Assembly (NCBI GenBank): GCA_015689735.1 | Contig: WVSP01000001.1 | Coordinates: forward strand, 360,001 to 424,000 | DNA length: 64,000 nt | Direction: 5' to 3' | Source of the DNA: Rhodobacterales bacterium LSUCC0031 | GTDB lineage: Bacteria > Pseudomonadota > Alphaproteobacteria > Rhodobacterales > Rhodobacteraceae | In this document: positions 17,371-26,071 of the stretch, piece after piece | Layout of the letters: every line of letters starts with the position of its first letter | Position numbering within the stretch: the first letter of the stretch is position 1 | The notes under the pieces: generated by a model | Database searches by the model: none | Told to the model about the DNA's origin: nothing | What the model saw: the letters and a program-made list of their open reading frames with translations, nothing else | Position numbers and translations under genes: made by a program

Positions 17371-18024
17371 ATGGGACTGACCGATATTCAAAGCCGCATC
17401 GCGACAGCCGCCACCGCCGCCGGGCGCAAGCCCGCGGATGTGACCCTGATTGCCGTGTCCAAAGTGCAACCGCCCGAACGGGTGGAGGCCGTGCTGATGG
17501 CAGGGCAGCGCATCTTTGGCGAGAACCGGGTGCAAGAGGCGGCAGGCCGTTGGCCCGCGTTTCAGGCGCGTTTTGACGGGATCAAGCTGCATTTGATCGG
17601 GCCGCTCCAGACCAACAAGGCGCGCCAAGCGGTCGAGATGTTCGATGTGATCCACACGCTTGACCGGCCCAAGTTGGCCGAGACATTGGCCCGTCTGGCC
17701 GATGAGCGGGGAAGCTGCCCTGATCTGTTTGTGCAGGTCAATACCGGCGCCGAGCCGCAAAAGGCCGGGGTGCTGCCCGACGATGCCGATGGCTTTGTCG
17801 CGCAGGCGCGCGCGCTTGGCCTGCCGCTGGTGGGGCTGATGTGCATTCCGCCTGTCGATGAGGAGCCAAGCTTGCATTTCGCGCTTTTGGCCGAGATCGC
17901 GGCGCGAAACGGGCTGACAGGGTTGTCGATGGGCATGTCGTCGGATTTCGAAAGTGCGATTGCGCTGGGCGCGACACATGTGCGCGTGGGATCGGCGATT
18001 TTCGGTGAACGGGCCTATGGCTGA
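17371..18024 (+). CDS. YggS/PLPBP-family pyridoxal 5'-phosphate homeostasis protein
   Basis: Binds PLP through a Schiff base without known catalytic turnover and buffers vitamin B6 and keto-acid/amino-acid pools. The 217-residue TIM-barrel protein has the PLP lysine at residue 31 in LIAVSKVQPPERV, then GENRVQEA, HLIGPLQTNKARQAV (family: HxIGxLQxNK), and the C-terminal phosphate-binding GMSSDFESAIALGATHVRVGSAIFG. Length and motif order match the family throughout. It stands alone between the porin terminator and a convergent L,D-transpeptidase gene. Confidence 0.95.
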   Translation: MGLTDIQSRIATAATAAGRKPADVTLIAVSKVQPPERVEAVLMAGQRIFGENRVQEAAGRWPAFQARFDGIKLHLIGPLQTNKARQAVEMFDVIHTLDRPKLAETLARLADERGSCPDLFVQVNTGAEPQKAGVLPDDADGFVAQARALGLPLVGLMCIPPVDEEPSLHFALLAEIAARNGLTGLSMGMSSDFESAIALGATHVRVGSAIFGERAYG

Positions 18025-18027
18025 GGT

Positions 18028-18540
18028 TCAGCGCGCGGCCAAACCCTCTGGCACCACCAGCCGGGTCTGAAACCCGATGCGCGCCACGATCCAGCGCAAA
18101 TCGACAGGGTCAAGTGCCACACATCCTGCCGTGAGATGCCCCGGCCCGCGCCATGCATGCACGAAAATCGCGGAACCCGCGCCATGCTCGGCACGCGGCC
18201 AGTTCCAATCGGTGATCAAGACGATGTCGTAAAGCGGATCGGCGCGGCAAAGCCGCTCATGGCTGGCGGCGAAGGGCGCGCGCACCATCAGGTTGTAATC
18301 CTCATGGCGGGGATCGTCGCACCACAGATCACCGGGCCGGATCGGCACCGCCCAATCGCAGGGCCGTTCCAGACGATCGGGGCGGTAAAGGCAGCCGACG
18401 ATGCCATGCACGCCTGCCGGTGTTGCGCCATCGCCTTCGTGCTTTTGCTGCGTGACGCCGCCCCGCCCCAAGCGGCAGGGAAAGACCCGCCCCATGAACC
18501 GCAGCCCCATGGGCGTGACCACCATATCGCGCGCTTTCAC
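18028..18540 (-). CDS. L,D-transpeptidase (YkuD) family protein
   Basis: 170 residues consisting of a YkuD-type catalytic domain, whose members form 3-3 peptidoglycan cross-links or attach proteins to the wall. The conserved His in FVHAWRG (about residue 128) and Cys in TAGCVALDP (about residue 141) give the HX(n)-xGC motif. No signal peptide or anchor is visible, unlike most periplasmic members, so export is unclear; it may be a YafK/ErfK-type domain acting after non-classical targeting or with another start. It overlaps the ribA stop by four bases, so the two are co-transcribed. Confidence 0.85.
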   Translation of the reverse strand: MKARDMVVTPMGLRFMGRVFPCRLGRGGVTQQKHEGDGATPAGVHGIVGCLYRPDRLERPCDWAVPIRPGDLWCDDPRHEDYNLMVRAPFAASHERLCRADPLYDIVLITDWNWPRAEHGAGSAIFVHAWRGPGHLTAGCVALDPVDLRWIVARIGFQTRLVVPEGLAAR

Positions 18541-19628
18541 AGCAAATGCCCCGATTTGTCGCGTTTGACGCTCAGGTAATGGGCATTGTGCCGCCCGGTT
18601 TCGGTGACCAGTGGCACGCGTTCGGCAACCATGATCCCCTCGGCCTGCATCATCGCGACCTTGGCCGGGTTGTTGGTCATCAGCCGCACCGCGGAAAAGC
18701 CCATCCGCTTGAGCAGGTCGGCGCCGATGCGGAAATCGCGCTCGTCATCCTCGAAGCCGAGGCGGTGATTGGCCTCGACCGTGTCGAAGCCCTGATCTTG
18801 CAGGGAATAGGCGCGCATCTTGTTGGCAAGGCCGATGCCGCGCCCCTCTTGGTTGAGGTAGAGCAGCACGCCTGCGCCCAAGCGTCCCATTTCGGCCAGC
18901 GCCGTGCGCAGTTGCGGGCCGCAGTCGCATTTCAGGCTGCCCAGCACATCGCCGGTGAAGCAGGCCGAATGCAGCCGCGCCAAGACCGGCTGTTCGCGGT
19001 CGGGGCGGCCGATCTCGATGGCGTAGTGTTCGACGCCGCCATTCTCGGGGCGGAAGATATGCAGCCGCCCGGCCTCGGCCGCTTCCATGGGCAGGCGGGC
19101 TGCGGCGACAGGCAAGAGCGGGTGATGCTCGGCCAAGTCCTGCGCGAGGTGGTCGGCAATCAGCAGGGCGGCCCCCAATTGCTGTGCCTCGGCTCTTGGG
19201 TTGGCAATGTCGAGCGCCACGATGGCGGGCAGAAGTTGGGCCGATTTGGTCAGGGCAAGGGCCAGCCTGTGAAGATCGGCCTGCCCCTGGCGCAGGCCGA
19301 TCAGCGGCCCCTTGAGCGGATGGCTGAGATCGCGCGCCGGATCGGCCAAGGCGCGCACCCATGCCGCGCCCATATCGGCGGGCAGGCGCAACCGCGCCAG
19401 ATCACCATCATAGGCGGCCATTTTCAGTGTCTCGGCGCGGCGCTGGGTGATCGCCACGGTCACGCCGTCCCCCATGCTGCGTAGGCCGTCAAGCCGCGCC
19501 GCGCTCAGCGTTTCGGCGGCCAACACCAATAGCCCGCGTCCCCCATCCGCGATCACGACAGGCAAGCCGACCCGAAGATCGGCGCGCGCGCGCGCAATGG
19601 TTTCAGCTTGGCTTGGCAAAAGGCTCAT
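18537..19628 (-). CDS. ribA: GTP cyclohydrolase II with N-terminal extension
   Basis: Opens GTP to the first pyrimidine intermediate of riboflavin synthesis. The C-terminal catalytic half is complete: zinc cysteines in CFTGDVLGSLKCDCG (about residues 223-237), NQEGRGIGLANK, and LMTNNPAKV. The N-terminal 165 residues are not a normal DHBP synthase (RibB), lacking its acidic Mg-binding start, but occupy its place as a degenerate or different domain, as seen in other alphaproteobacterial RibA proteins. The ATG at 19628 is preferred; residues before it look non-coding. Upstream of it lies a divergent response-regulator gene, and no FMN riboswitch is seen. Confidence 0.9.
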   Translation of the reverse strand: MSLLPSQAETIARARADLRVGLPVVIADGGRGLLVLAAETLSAARLDGLRSMGDGVTVAITQRRAETLKMAAYDGDLARLRLPADMGAAWVRALADPARDLSHPLKGPLIGLRQGQADLHRLALALTKSAQLLPAIVALDIANPRAEAQQLGAALLIADHLAQDLAEHHPLLPVAAARLPMEAAEAGRLHIFRPENGGVEHYAIEIGRPDREQPVLARLHSACFTGDVLGSLKCDCGPQLRTALAEMGRLGAGVLLYLNQEGRGIGLANKMRAYSLQDQGFDTVEANHRLGFEDDERDFRIGADLLKRMGFSAVRLMTNNPAKVAMMQAEGIMVAERVPLVTETGRHNAHYLSVKRDKSGHLL

Positions 19629-19769
19629 GTTGCATCCATACTTTGCCTGCGGGGGATTTGAAACATTTCCCCGCATCGCGACACGAGGGCGTGAGATTGC
19701 ATGTCAAACGCTTGTCAAATCCGGCCAGCTTGCCAAGCTTGATCGCAGGACATGTGCAAGGGGTTTGCA

Positions 19770-20456
19770 ATGGCGAATGTAAAGAGAATCCTGCTTGTCG
19801 ATGATGATGACGATCTGCGCGAAGCGCTGAGCGAACAGCTGGTCATGACCGAGGATTTCGACGTGTTCGAGGCCGCCAGCGGTGCTGAGGGCATGGCCCG
19901 CACGCGCGAGGGGCTTTATGATCTTGTCATCCTCGATGTGGGTTTGCCCGATACGGATGGGCGCGAATTATGCCGCCTGATGCGCAAGCAAGGCGTGAAA
20001 TGCCCGATCCTGATGCTGACGGGCCATGACAGCGACGCCGACACGATCCTTGGCCTTGATGCAGGTGCCAATGATTATGTCACCAAGCCTTTTCGCTTTC
20101 CGGTGCTGTTGGCGCGCATCCGCGCCCAGCTGCGCCAGCATGAGCAATCCGAGGATGCGGTGTTCCAGCTTGGCCCCTATACCTTCAAGCCCGCGATGAA
20201 GCTTTTGGAGACGGAGGACGCCAAGAAGATCCGCTTGACCGAGAAAGAGACGAATATCCTCAAGTATCTTTATCGCGCCCAAGAGGGGGTCGTCGCGCGC
20301 GAGGTGCTGTTGCACGAGGTCTGGGGGTATAACGCAGGCGTCACCACGCATACGCTGGAAACCCATATCTACCGTTTGCGCCAAAAGATCGAACCCGATC
20401 CGGCGAATGTGCGGCTGTTGGTGACCGAAAGCGGCGGCTATCGGCTTGTCGCTTGA
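19770..20456 (+). CDS. OmpR-family response regulator
   Basis: Two-domain transcription factor of 228 residues. The receiver has the acidic cluster DDDDD (11-15), phosphorylatable Asp56 in ILDVGLPD, Thr in LMLTGHDS and Lys in YVTKPF; the C-terminal winged helix (about residues 130-226) has RLTEKETNILKYLY, VAREVLLHEVWGYN and THTLETHIYRLRQKIEPDP, and ends in GGYRL. The ATG at 19770 has AAGGGG seven bases upstream. No histidine kinase is next to it, so it is an orphan here. Its closest resemblance is to CenR/ChvI-like envelope regulators of alphaproteobacteria, but the exact member is not certain. Confidence 0.92.
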   Translation: MANVKRILLVDDDDDLREALSEQLVMTEDFDVFEAASGAEGMARTREGLYDLVILDVGLPDTDGRELCRLMRKQGVKCPILMLTGHDSDADTILGLDAGANDYVTKPFRFPVLLARIRAQLRQHEQSEDAVFQLGPYTFKPAMKLLETEDAKKIRLTEKETNILKYLYRAQEGVVAREVLLHEVWGYNAGVTTHTLETHIYRLRQKIEPDPANVRLLVTESGGYRLVA

Positions 20457-20470
20457 TTGATCCAGATCAA
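20457..20470. promoter_or_regulatory. FNR/FixK/Dnr-type binding site
   Basis: TTGATCCAGATCAA is a perfect 14-bp TTGAT-N4-ATCAA dyad, the consensus used by FnrL and related regulators in Rhodobacterales. It overlaps the stop codon of the response regulator. The next annotated start (exonuclease III, 20644) is 174 bases away, with a terminator in between, so the site most likely serves the short segment right after it. Confidence 0.6.
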
Positions 20471-20499
20471 GGCACAACCTGTGGTTGTTGCTCAGATTG

Positions 20500-20554
20500 A
20501 CATCATTACCTCCCTGTTGGACTGGCCCGGACCATCGGTTCGGGCCTTTCTTTC
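20500..20554 (+). ncRNA. Candidate small RNA between FNR-type box and terminator
   Basis: Assuming class II activation at -41.5 from the box centre, transcription would start near 20505 and end at the hairpin at 20524-20554, a short RNA of roughly 45-50 bases (longer if the start is earlier). It holds TTACCTCCCTG, an anti-Shine-Dalgarno-like stretch seen in several Rhodobacter small RNAs. No good -10 element is evident, so this remains a candidate. The alternative is that the terminator simply ends the response-regulator transcript. Confidence 0.3.
20524..20554 (+). terminator. Intrinsic terminator before the exonuclease III gene
   Basis: GGCCCGGACC (20524-20533) pairs with GGTTCGGGCC (20537-20546), ten base pairs including one G-T, followed by TTTCTTTC. 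It separates the response regulator (and any small RNA) from the downstream gene. Confidence 0.8.
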
Positions 20555-20643
20555 TTGATCGGTCTGACGGTGTCTGGCCATCCGGGGCGTGGCGCATTAG
20601 ACCCGGCGCATCGCTGTTGACCCCCGCGGAGCTTGCACGACAC

Positions 20644-21432
20644 ATGGCCTTTACTCTTGCGACATGGAACATCAACTCGGTTCGGCTTCGCGCCGATCTG
20701 GTGAGCAAGCTGTTGACCGAGGAAGCGCCCGATGTGCTGTGCTTGCAGGAATGCAAATCGCCGGTGGACAAGATCCCGGTCGATGTCTTTGCGGCCCTTG
20801 GCTACCCCCATATCGTGGCGCGTGGGCAAAAGGGCTATAACGGCGTGGCGATCTTGTCGCGCCTGCCGCTTGTCGATGCCGGCCATCGTGACTTCTGTGC
20901 CAAGGGCGATGCCCGCCATGTGGCCGCGCGGCTGGAGAACGGTGTGACCATTCACAACGTCTATGTCCCGGCGGGTGGCGATGAACCCGACCGCACCATC
21001 AACGAGAAATTCGGCCACAAGCTCGATTTCCTGACCGAGATGCGCGATTGGTTCGGCACCGACCGCCCCGACAAGGCGATCTTGGTGGGTGATCTGAACA
21101 TCGCCCCGCGTGAAGATGACGTCTGGAGCCATAAGCAGCTGTTGAAGGTCGTCAGCCACACGCCGATCGAGGTGGCGCATCTTGGCCAAGCCCAAGAGGC
21201 GGGGGCTTGGGTCGATGTCACCCGCGCGGATATTCCGGAAGGTCAGCTTTATAGTTGGTGGTCCTATCGCGCGCAGGATTGGGAGAGTGCCGATCGTGGC
21301 CGCCGCCTCGATCATGTCTGGGCAAGCGGCGATATCGCCAATGCCGCGCATGGCAGCCGGATCTTGCGCGATGCGCGCGGCTGGGACCGGCCATCGGATC
21401 ATGTGCCAGTCTTTGCGACATTCGACCTTTGA
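20644..21432 (+). CDS. xthA: Exodeoxyribonuclease III / AP endonuclease
   Basis: DNA-repair enzyme that nicks at abasic sites and removes 3' blocking groups. The 262-residue product starts with LATWNINSVRLR, has CLQECKS with the metal-binding Glu, GYNGVAILSR, the NVYVPAGG block, VGDLNIAP with catalytic Asp/Asn, and ends SDHVPVFATFDL with the catalytic Asp-His. The ATG at 20644 gives the standard start MAFTLATWNINS; the open frame upstream to 20485 spans a terminator and is not part of the protein. It is followed at 70 bases by a thioredoxin-like gene. Confidence 0.95.
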   Translation: MAFTLATWNINSVRLRADLVSKLLTEEAPDVLCLQECKSPVDKIPVDVFAALGYPHIVARGQKGYNGVAILSRLPLVDAGHRDFCAKGDARHVAARLENGVTIHNVYVPAGGDEPDRTINEKFGHKLDFLTEMRDWFGTDRPDKAILVGDLNIAPREDDVWSHKQLLKVVSHTPIEVAHLGQAQEAGAWVDVTRADIPEGQLYSWWSYRAQDWESADRGRRLDHVWASGDIANAAHGSRILRDARGWDRPSDHVPVFATFDL

Positions 21433-21501
21433 GGCCTTGGCGCGCGGCACATGTGACCGCATATAAGGCCTGAACGCACGCTGATGTGACGGAGATTTGC
21501 G

Positions 21502-22428
21502 ATGCTGGAGCTGGGACAATCCCAAAATGCTGGCCCGAAAGCGGCCGACCTGATCAAGGACGGAACCGAGGCCACCTTTATGGCCGATGTGATCGACGGT
21601 AGCGCCGAGGTGCCGGTGATCGTGGATTTCTGGGCGACATGGTGCGGGCCGTGCAAAACGCTTGGCCCCATGCTCAAGGCGGCGGTGACCGCTGCTCGCG
21701 GCAAGGTCAAGATGGTCAAGATCGATGTTGACCGCGAACAGCGCTTGGCGGCGGCTTTGGCCCAACAGGGCTTGCCCCTGCAATCGATCCCCACGGTCGT
21801 GGCCTTTTTCCAAGGCCGGCCGGTCGATATGTTCCAAGGGGCGGTGCCGCAAGGGCAGATCAAGGAGTTTATCGCGCGGTTGACGGCGCTGACAGGCGAT
21901 GGCGGGCTGGCCGAGGCAATCGAGGCCGCCGAGCAAATGTTGACCGAGGGTGCGATCGATGACGCCGCCCAGACATTTGCCGCGATCCTTGAGGAAGAGC
22001 CAGAGAATGTCGCAGCCACCAGTGGGCTGGCGCGCGCGCATCTGGCCATGGGCCAGATCGATCAGGCCGAGAACCTGCTCAACATCGCGCCTGACGCGAT
22101 CGCCACATCCTCCGAGCTTGAGGCCGTTCGCGCCCAGATTGCGCTTGCCCGCCAAGCCGCGGGTGCTGGCCCCTTGGCTGATTTGCAAGCCGCCGTTGCG
22201 GCCGACCCCGGCAATCACCAAACGCGCTTTGACTATGCCACAGCGCTCTATGCGGCGGGCCAAGTGCAAGAGGCGGTGGATGAGTTGCTTGAATTGTTCC
22301 GCCGTGATCGCGAATGGCAAGATGGGGCGGCCAAGGCGCAGCTTTTCACCATTTTCGAAGCGCTCAAGCCACAAGATCCCATCGCGCTGAATGGTCGCCG
22401 TAAATTGTCGTCGCTGATTTTTGCCTAA
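21502..22428 (+). CDS. Thioredoxin-like protein with TPR tail (CnoX/YbbN type)
   Basis: 308 residues: an N-terminal thioredoxin domain (about 20-130) with an intact WCGPC active site in DFWATWCGPCKTLGP and the cis-proline in SIPTVVAFF, then a helical C-terminal region of TPR-like repeats (about 140-305). This is the CnoX/YbbN architecture, a chaperone-redoxin that protects proteins from hypochlorous-acid or oxidative aggregation and hands them to GroEL/DnaK. Unlike E. coli, where the motif is SxxC, both cysteines are present, as in other alphaproteobacteria, so disulfide chemistry is likely. Followed closely by a Lon-N domain gene. Confidence 0.9.
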   Translation: MLELGQSQNAGPKAADLIKDGTEATFMADVIDGSAEVPVIVDFWATWCGPCKTLGPMLKAAVTAARGKVKMVKIDVDREQRLAAALAQQGLPLQSIPTVVAFFQGRPVDMFQGAVPQGQIKEFIARLTALTGDGGLAEAIEAAEQMLTEGAIDDAAQTFAAILEEEPENVAATSGLARAHLAMGQIDQAENLLNIAPDAIATSSELEAVRAQIALARQAAGAGPLADLQAAVAADPGNHQTRFDYATALYAAGQVQEAVDELLELFRRDREWQDGAAKAQLFTIFEALKPQDPIALNGRRKLSSLIFA

Positions 22429-22455
22429 GCCGCGCGGGGGGCTAGCTTCTTGCCC

Positions 22456-23100
22456 ATGATGTCTGTTGCCGATCTTCCCGATACCATCGCGGTTTTCCCG
22501 CTGCCCGGTGCGCTTTTGCTACCGCGCGCAAGGTTGCCGCTGCATATTTTCGAGCCGCGCTATCTGGCCATGTTGGATGACGCGCTGAAAACGCCCCATC
22601 GCCTGATCGGCATGGTGCAACCGCGCGAGGTACCGGGTTCGGGTCAAAAACGGCTGCACAGCATTGGTTGCGCAGGGCGGGTGACGCAATTCTCGGAGAC
22701 CGAGGATGGGCGTTACCTGATCACGTTGTCGGGCATGTCGCGCTTTCGAATCCGCGAAGAGGTCAGCGGTTTCACGCCCTATCGGCGCTGCGATGTCTCT
22801 TGGGATGGGTTTGCTGCCGATCTCGGCCCGACCGAGGTTGACCGTGGTTTTGACCGCCCGCGCTTTCTCGACCTGCTTGGCCGCTATTTCGAGGCGCTGT
22901 CACTATCGACCGATTGGAGCAGCCTGAAGGAGGCGGAGGATGAGCTGATGATCAACTCGCTTTCGATGCTCTGCCCGTTTGATCCCGAGGAAAAGCAAGC
23001 CCTGCTCGAGGCGCCATCACTGAGCACGCGGCGCGAGACATTGGTGACTTTGATCGAATTCGCCCTGCGCGGCGGATCTACGGAAGAGATCATGCAATGA
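22456..23100 (+). CDS. Lon N-terminal (substrate-binding) domain protein
   Basis: 214 residues that match the PUA-like N-terminal domain of Lon protease without the ATPase and peptidase parts: [26 protein letters not shown] near the start (split over residues 14-40), [30 protein letters not shown]. Such standalone proteins are widespread in alphaproteobacteria with unclear roles, perhaps adaptor or substrate binding. The ATG at 22456 (or 22459) is preferred over a TTG two codons earlier. It overlaps the Trm112-like gene by four bases. Confidence 0.9.
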   Translation: MMSVADLPDTIAVFPLPGALLLPRARLPLHIFEPRYLAMLDDALKTPHRLIGMVQPREVPGSGQKRLHSIGCAGRVTQFSETEDGRYLITLSGMSRFRIREEVSGFTPYRRCDVSWDGFAADLGPTEVDRGFDRPRFLDLLGRYFEALSLSTDWSSLKEAEDELMINSLSMLCPFDPEEKQALLEAPSLSTRRETLVTLIEFALRGGSTEEIMQ

Positions 23101-23282
23101 GCGAGGATGGCGTCACCATCGACCGGCGCATGCTCGAGGCTTTGGTCTGTCCGATCACGCAAACGCCGTTGAGCTATGATGCTGCGCGGCAGGAATTGAT
23201 CTCGAAAGCGGCGCATCTGGCCTTTCCGATCCGGGGCGGTATTCCCATCATGCTCGAGAGCGAGGCGCGCCCGCTGGATTAG
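23097..23282 (+). CDS. Trm112-family small protein
   Basis: 61 residues of the Trm112 (UPF0434/YcaR) family, small proteins that in archaea and eukaryotes activate methyltransferases; the bacterial members are less well understood. Family features are the opening [17 protein letters not shown], with only one of the usual cysteines, a central [20 protein letters not shown], and the acidic end. The zinc cysteines are reduced to Cys-Pro, as in many bacterial members. It overlaps the Lon-N gene by four bases and is convergent with the UbiH-like gene. Confidence 0.88.
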   Translation: MSEDGVTIDRRMLEALVCPITQTPLSYDAARQELISKAAHLAFPIRGGIPIMLESEARPLD

Positions 23283-23299
23283 GCGGGCAGGTGGCGCGC

Positions 23300-24526
23300 C
23301 TAAAGCGCGCGCCCTTGCAGCAACCTTGGCAGGTCGCCGTTCAACCCGGCGGCTTGCCGCATGAAACCACGCCGCAGTGAAGGAATTGCGCTGATCGCAC
23401 CCATCCCGATATCGCGGATTGCACGCAGGGCGGGGTTATCGTTTGAAAACAATTTGTTGACGCCGTCTGTCGCTACCGCAAGCGTCGTCGTGTCAAAACG
23501 CCGCCATGTCTGGTAGCGCGCCAAGACCAAGGGCTGCGCGATATCTTCGCCGCGTCGCACGGCATCGGCCAAGACCTCGGCCAAGGCCGCGACATCGCGC
23601 AGGCCTAGGTTCAGACCTTGCCCTGCGATCGGATGCACCCCGTGCGCGGCATCGCCCACCAGTGCCAAGCGCGTGGCCACGAAGGCATTGGCAAGGCTCA
23701 GGCTCAAGGGGTAGCTGTAACGCGCACCGGCCAGCGCGATCTCGCCAAGGAAATCGCCAAAGCGCGGGCGCAGATGGTCGAGGAACGCGGCATCATCGGC
23801 GGCCATCAGGCGTTGGGCGTCGGCCGCGCGTTCTGACCAGACGATCGAGGAGCGATTGCCCGGCAACGGCAGGATCGCCAATGGCCCCGGCGGCATGAAG
23901 AATTGATGCGCGATCCCGTGATGGGGCAATTCATGGGCAATGGCGGCCACAAGCGCGGTCTGGCCATAGTCCCAGCCCGTGCGCCTGATCCCCGCGCGCG
24001 ACGCGGTGGCCGAGCGGCGCCCATCGGCCCCGACCACGATCCGACCCGTTAAGACCGTGCTATCGGACAGCGTCACATGCGCGGCCATATCGTCGATCTG
24101 TTGCGACGTGACGGTTGTGGCCGCGCGATGGGTGATCCGCGGATGCGCCTCGACCGCGTCGAGGAGGGCGCGGCGCAGGTGGCGATCTTCGAGCATATGG
24201 CCCATCGGGCCTTCTTCCAGCTCGGTGCTGTCGAAATGCAGGAATAATGGCGCGGCCCCTTGGCCCGCCCGTCCATCAGAGGCCTTGATCTGCACGATCG
24301 GCTGGGCGTGCTCGGCCAAATCCGCCCAAAGCCCAAGCGCGTCCAGCATCCGCACCGAGGCCAAAGCCAGCGCGTAGGAGCGCCCGTCAAATCCCGCCTC
24401 GGTGCGATCTTGGCGCGGCAGAGCATCAATGACGATGCTCGACAGCCCTGCCTGTGCGCAGGCAAGTGCCAATGAGCAGCCGTTCAGTCCGCCACCAACG
24501 ATCAAGATATCCGCGTCATGGGTCAT
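23300..24526 (-). CDS. UbiH/UbiF/COQ6-family FAD-dependent hydroxylase
   Basis: Flavin monooxygenase of the group that hydroxylates the ring of ubiquinone precursors. The 408-residue product has the FAD dinucleotide motif VGGGLNGCSLALACAQAG (about 10-28), the Arg-containing FDGRSYALALASVRML block, the GADGRRSATA (DG) motif near residue 170, and GDAAHGVHPIAGQGLNLG (GD motif) near residue 295. The family cannot be split into UbiH, UbiF, UbiL or UbiM by eye, so no symbol is given. It is a single gene, convergent with the Trm112-like gene and divergent from the amidase. Confidence 0.9.
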   Translation of the reverse strand: MTHDADILIVGGGLNGCSLALACAQAGLSSIVIDALPRQDRTEAGFDGRSYALALASVRMLDALGLWADLAEHAQPIVQIKASDGRAGQGAAPLFLHFDSTELEEGPMGHMLEDRHLRRALLDAVEAHPRITHRAATTVTSQQIDDMAAHVTLSDSTVLTGRIVVGADGRRSATASRAGIRRTGWDYGQTALVAAIAHELPHHGIAHQFFMPPGPLAILPLPGNRSSIVWSERAADAQRLMAADDAAFLDHLRPRFGDFLGEIALAGARYSYPLSLSLANAFVATRLALVGDAAHGVHPIAGQGLNLGLRDVAALAEVLADAVRRGEDIAQPLVLARYQTWRRFDTTTLAVATDGVNKLFSNDNPALRAIRDIGMGAISAIPSLRRGFMRQAAGLNGDLPRLLQGRAL

Positions 24527-24615
24527 GGTCCCGACTATGGGTCACCTTGCGGGATTGTCCATGCCTTGCGCGGGTTGTAGCTTCGCCCGCGACAACATGA
24601 TCAGGGGACAGAGGC

Positions 24616-25965
24616 ATGTCTGATTGGCTTTGGCAAAGCGCCAGCGATCTGGGGCGTGGGATTGCTGCGGGCAAGATCGATCCGGTTGCGCTGACCGAAA
24701 CCTATTTGGCGGCGGCCGAGTCGCATGAATTCGGGCCGCGCATCTATGTCCGCTTGACGCGCGCCCGTGCCTTGGCCGAAGCCGAGGGTGCGCGGATGCG
24801 GGCGCATTCTGGCTTTCGGCGGAGCCTGCTCGACGGTGTGCCGATCAGCTGGAAGGATTTGTTCGATACCGCCGGGGTCGTGACCGAGGCAGGATCGATG
24901 CTGCTGAAGGGGCGGGTGCCTGAGAGCGATGCCGCCGTCTTGCAGCGCGCGACGCAAGCGGGCCTCGTGTGTCTGGGCAAAACGCATATGTCGGAACTGG
25001 CCTTTGCCGGGTTGGGCGTGAACCCGGCCTATGGTGGCAATACTGACCCCAAGCCCGGCACGCCGCCCAATGTGAATGATCCGGCACTTGCGCCGGGTGG
25101 CTCATCCTCGGGGGCGGCGGCCTCGGTCGCGTTTGGGCTGGCGGCGGCGGGGATCGGGTCTGATACCGGCGGGTCGGTCCGGGTGCCAGCGGCGTGGAAC
25201 GATCTGGTGGGGTTGAAAACCACCCATGGCCGCCTGAGCCTGAAAGGTGTCGTGCCTTTGGCCGAAAGCTTTGACACGGTCGGCCCGCTGTGCCGCACGG
25301 TCGAGGATTGCGCCCAGCTTTTGGCGGTGATGGAGGGTGGCAAGCCCGCCGATCTGCGGGGTGCATCGCTGCAAGGCGCGCGGTTTCTGGTGCTGGAGCC
25401 CTATGCCAGCGATGTGCGCGACACCCCGCGCGCGGCGTTCTTTGCCGCGGTCGAGGCGCTGGCCCATGGCGGTGCGCGGATCGAAAGCGGCACAGTCAAG
25501 GGGATCGAGGAGGCGATGGGCCTTTCACCCGCGCTGTTTGCGACCGAGGGCTATGGCACGTGGCGCGATGTCATCGAGGCCGCCCCGGACAAGATGTATT
25601 CCCGCATCCTTGAGCGGTTCCGCGGCGGCAAGGATTTCAGTGCGCCCGATTATGTTGCGGCGTGGCGGCGTCTGCTTGAATTGCGCGCGCTCTGGGCGCA
25701 TGAGACGGCCGGTTATGACGCGGTGCTGTTGCCAAGCGTGCCGAACCTGCCGCCTGATGTGGACCGGCTGATGAAAGATCCTGATTTCTATGTCGCCGAG
25801 AACCTGTTGACGCTGCGCAACACCCGCGTCGGCAACCTGATGGGGCTGTGCGGCCTGTCTTTGCCGACCGCTACTGCGTCTTGCGGCTTGATGATGTTGG
25901 CAGCACCCATGGCCGAGGAACAGCTGTTGCGTCTGGGGGCTGCGGCCGAGGCGGCAATGACCTGA
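24616..25965 (+). CDS. Amidase signature family enzyme
   Basis: 449-residue serine hydrolase with the Ser-cisSer-Lys triad: Lys near residue 80 in PISWKDLFDT, cis-Ser near 165 in PGGSSSGAAASV, and nucleophilic Ser near 187 in SDTGGSVRVPA. The family includes aliphatic and aryl amidases, GatA and others. A GatA role is unlikely because no gatB/gatC is present and the C-terminal part is short and Leu-rich (LLRLGAAAEAAMT). Substrate unknown. It is divergent from the UbiH-like gene and precedes the aminotransferase by 106 bases. Confidence 0.9.
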   Translation: MSDWLWQSASDLGRGIAAGKIDPVALTETYLAAAESHEFGPRIYVRLTRARALAEAEGARMRAHSGFRRSLLDGVPISWKDLFDTAGVVTEAGSMLLKGRVPESDAAVLQRATQAGLVCLGKTHMSELAFAGLGVNPAYGGNTDPKPGTPPNVNDPALAPGGSSSGAAASVAFGLAAAGIGSDTGGSVRVPAAWNDLVGLKTTHGRLSLKGVVPLAESFDTVGPLCRTVEDCAQLLAVMEGGKPADLRGASLQGARFLVLEPYASDVRDTPRAAFFAAVEALAHGGARIESGTVKGIEEAMGLSPALFATEGYGTWRDVIEAAPDKMYSRILERFRGGKDFSAPDYVAAWRRLLELRALWAHETAGYDAVLLPSVPNLPPDVDRLMKDPDFYVAENLLTLRNTRVGNLMGLCGLSLPTATASCGLMMLAAPMAEEQLLRLGAAAEAAMT

Positions 25966-26071
25966 AGGCCACAGCGCCGTGATATCGCGCTGCTTTTTCT
26001 GGACCGCCGGGCCGGGACGCTGTAGCTTGCATGCAAACGGGGCGACATGACCCCGATATTGAGGCAGTCCT

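Noticed and set aside
16225-17979. 584-codon minus-strand frame across the porin and PLP-protein genes
   Set aside because: It covers two well-supported genes on the other strand and the porin terminator; the predicted protein is not recognisable.
20506-22374. 622-codon minus-strand frame across the exonuclease and thioredoxin genes
   Set aside because: It is antisense to two clear genes with conserved motifs and spans a terminator; stop-free antisense frames are common in GC-rich DNA.
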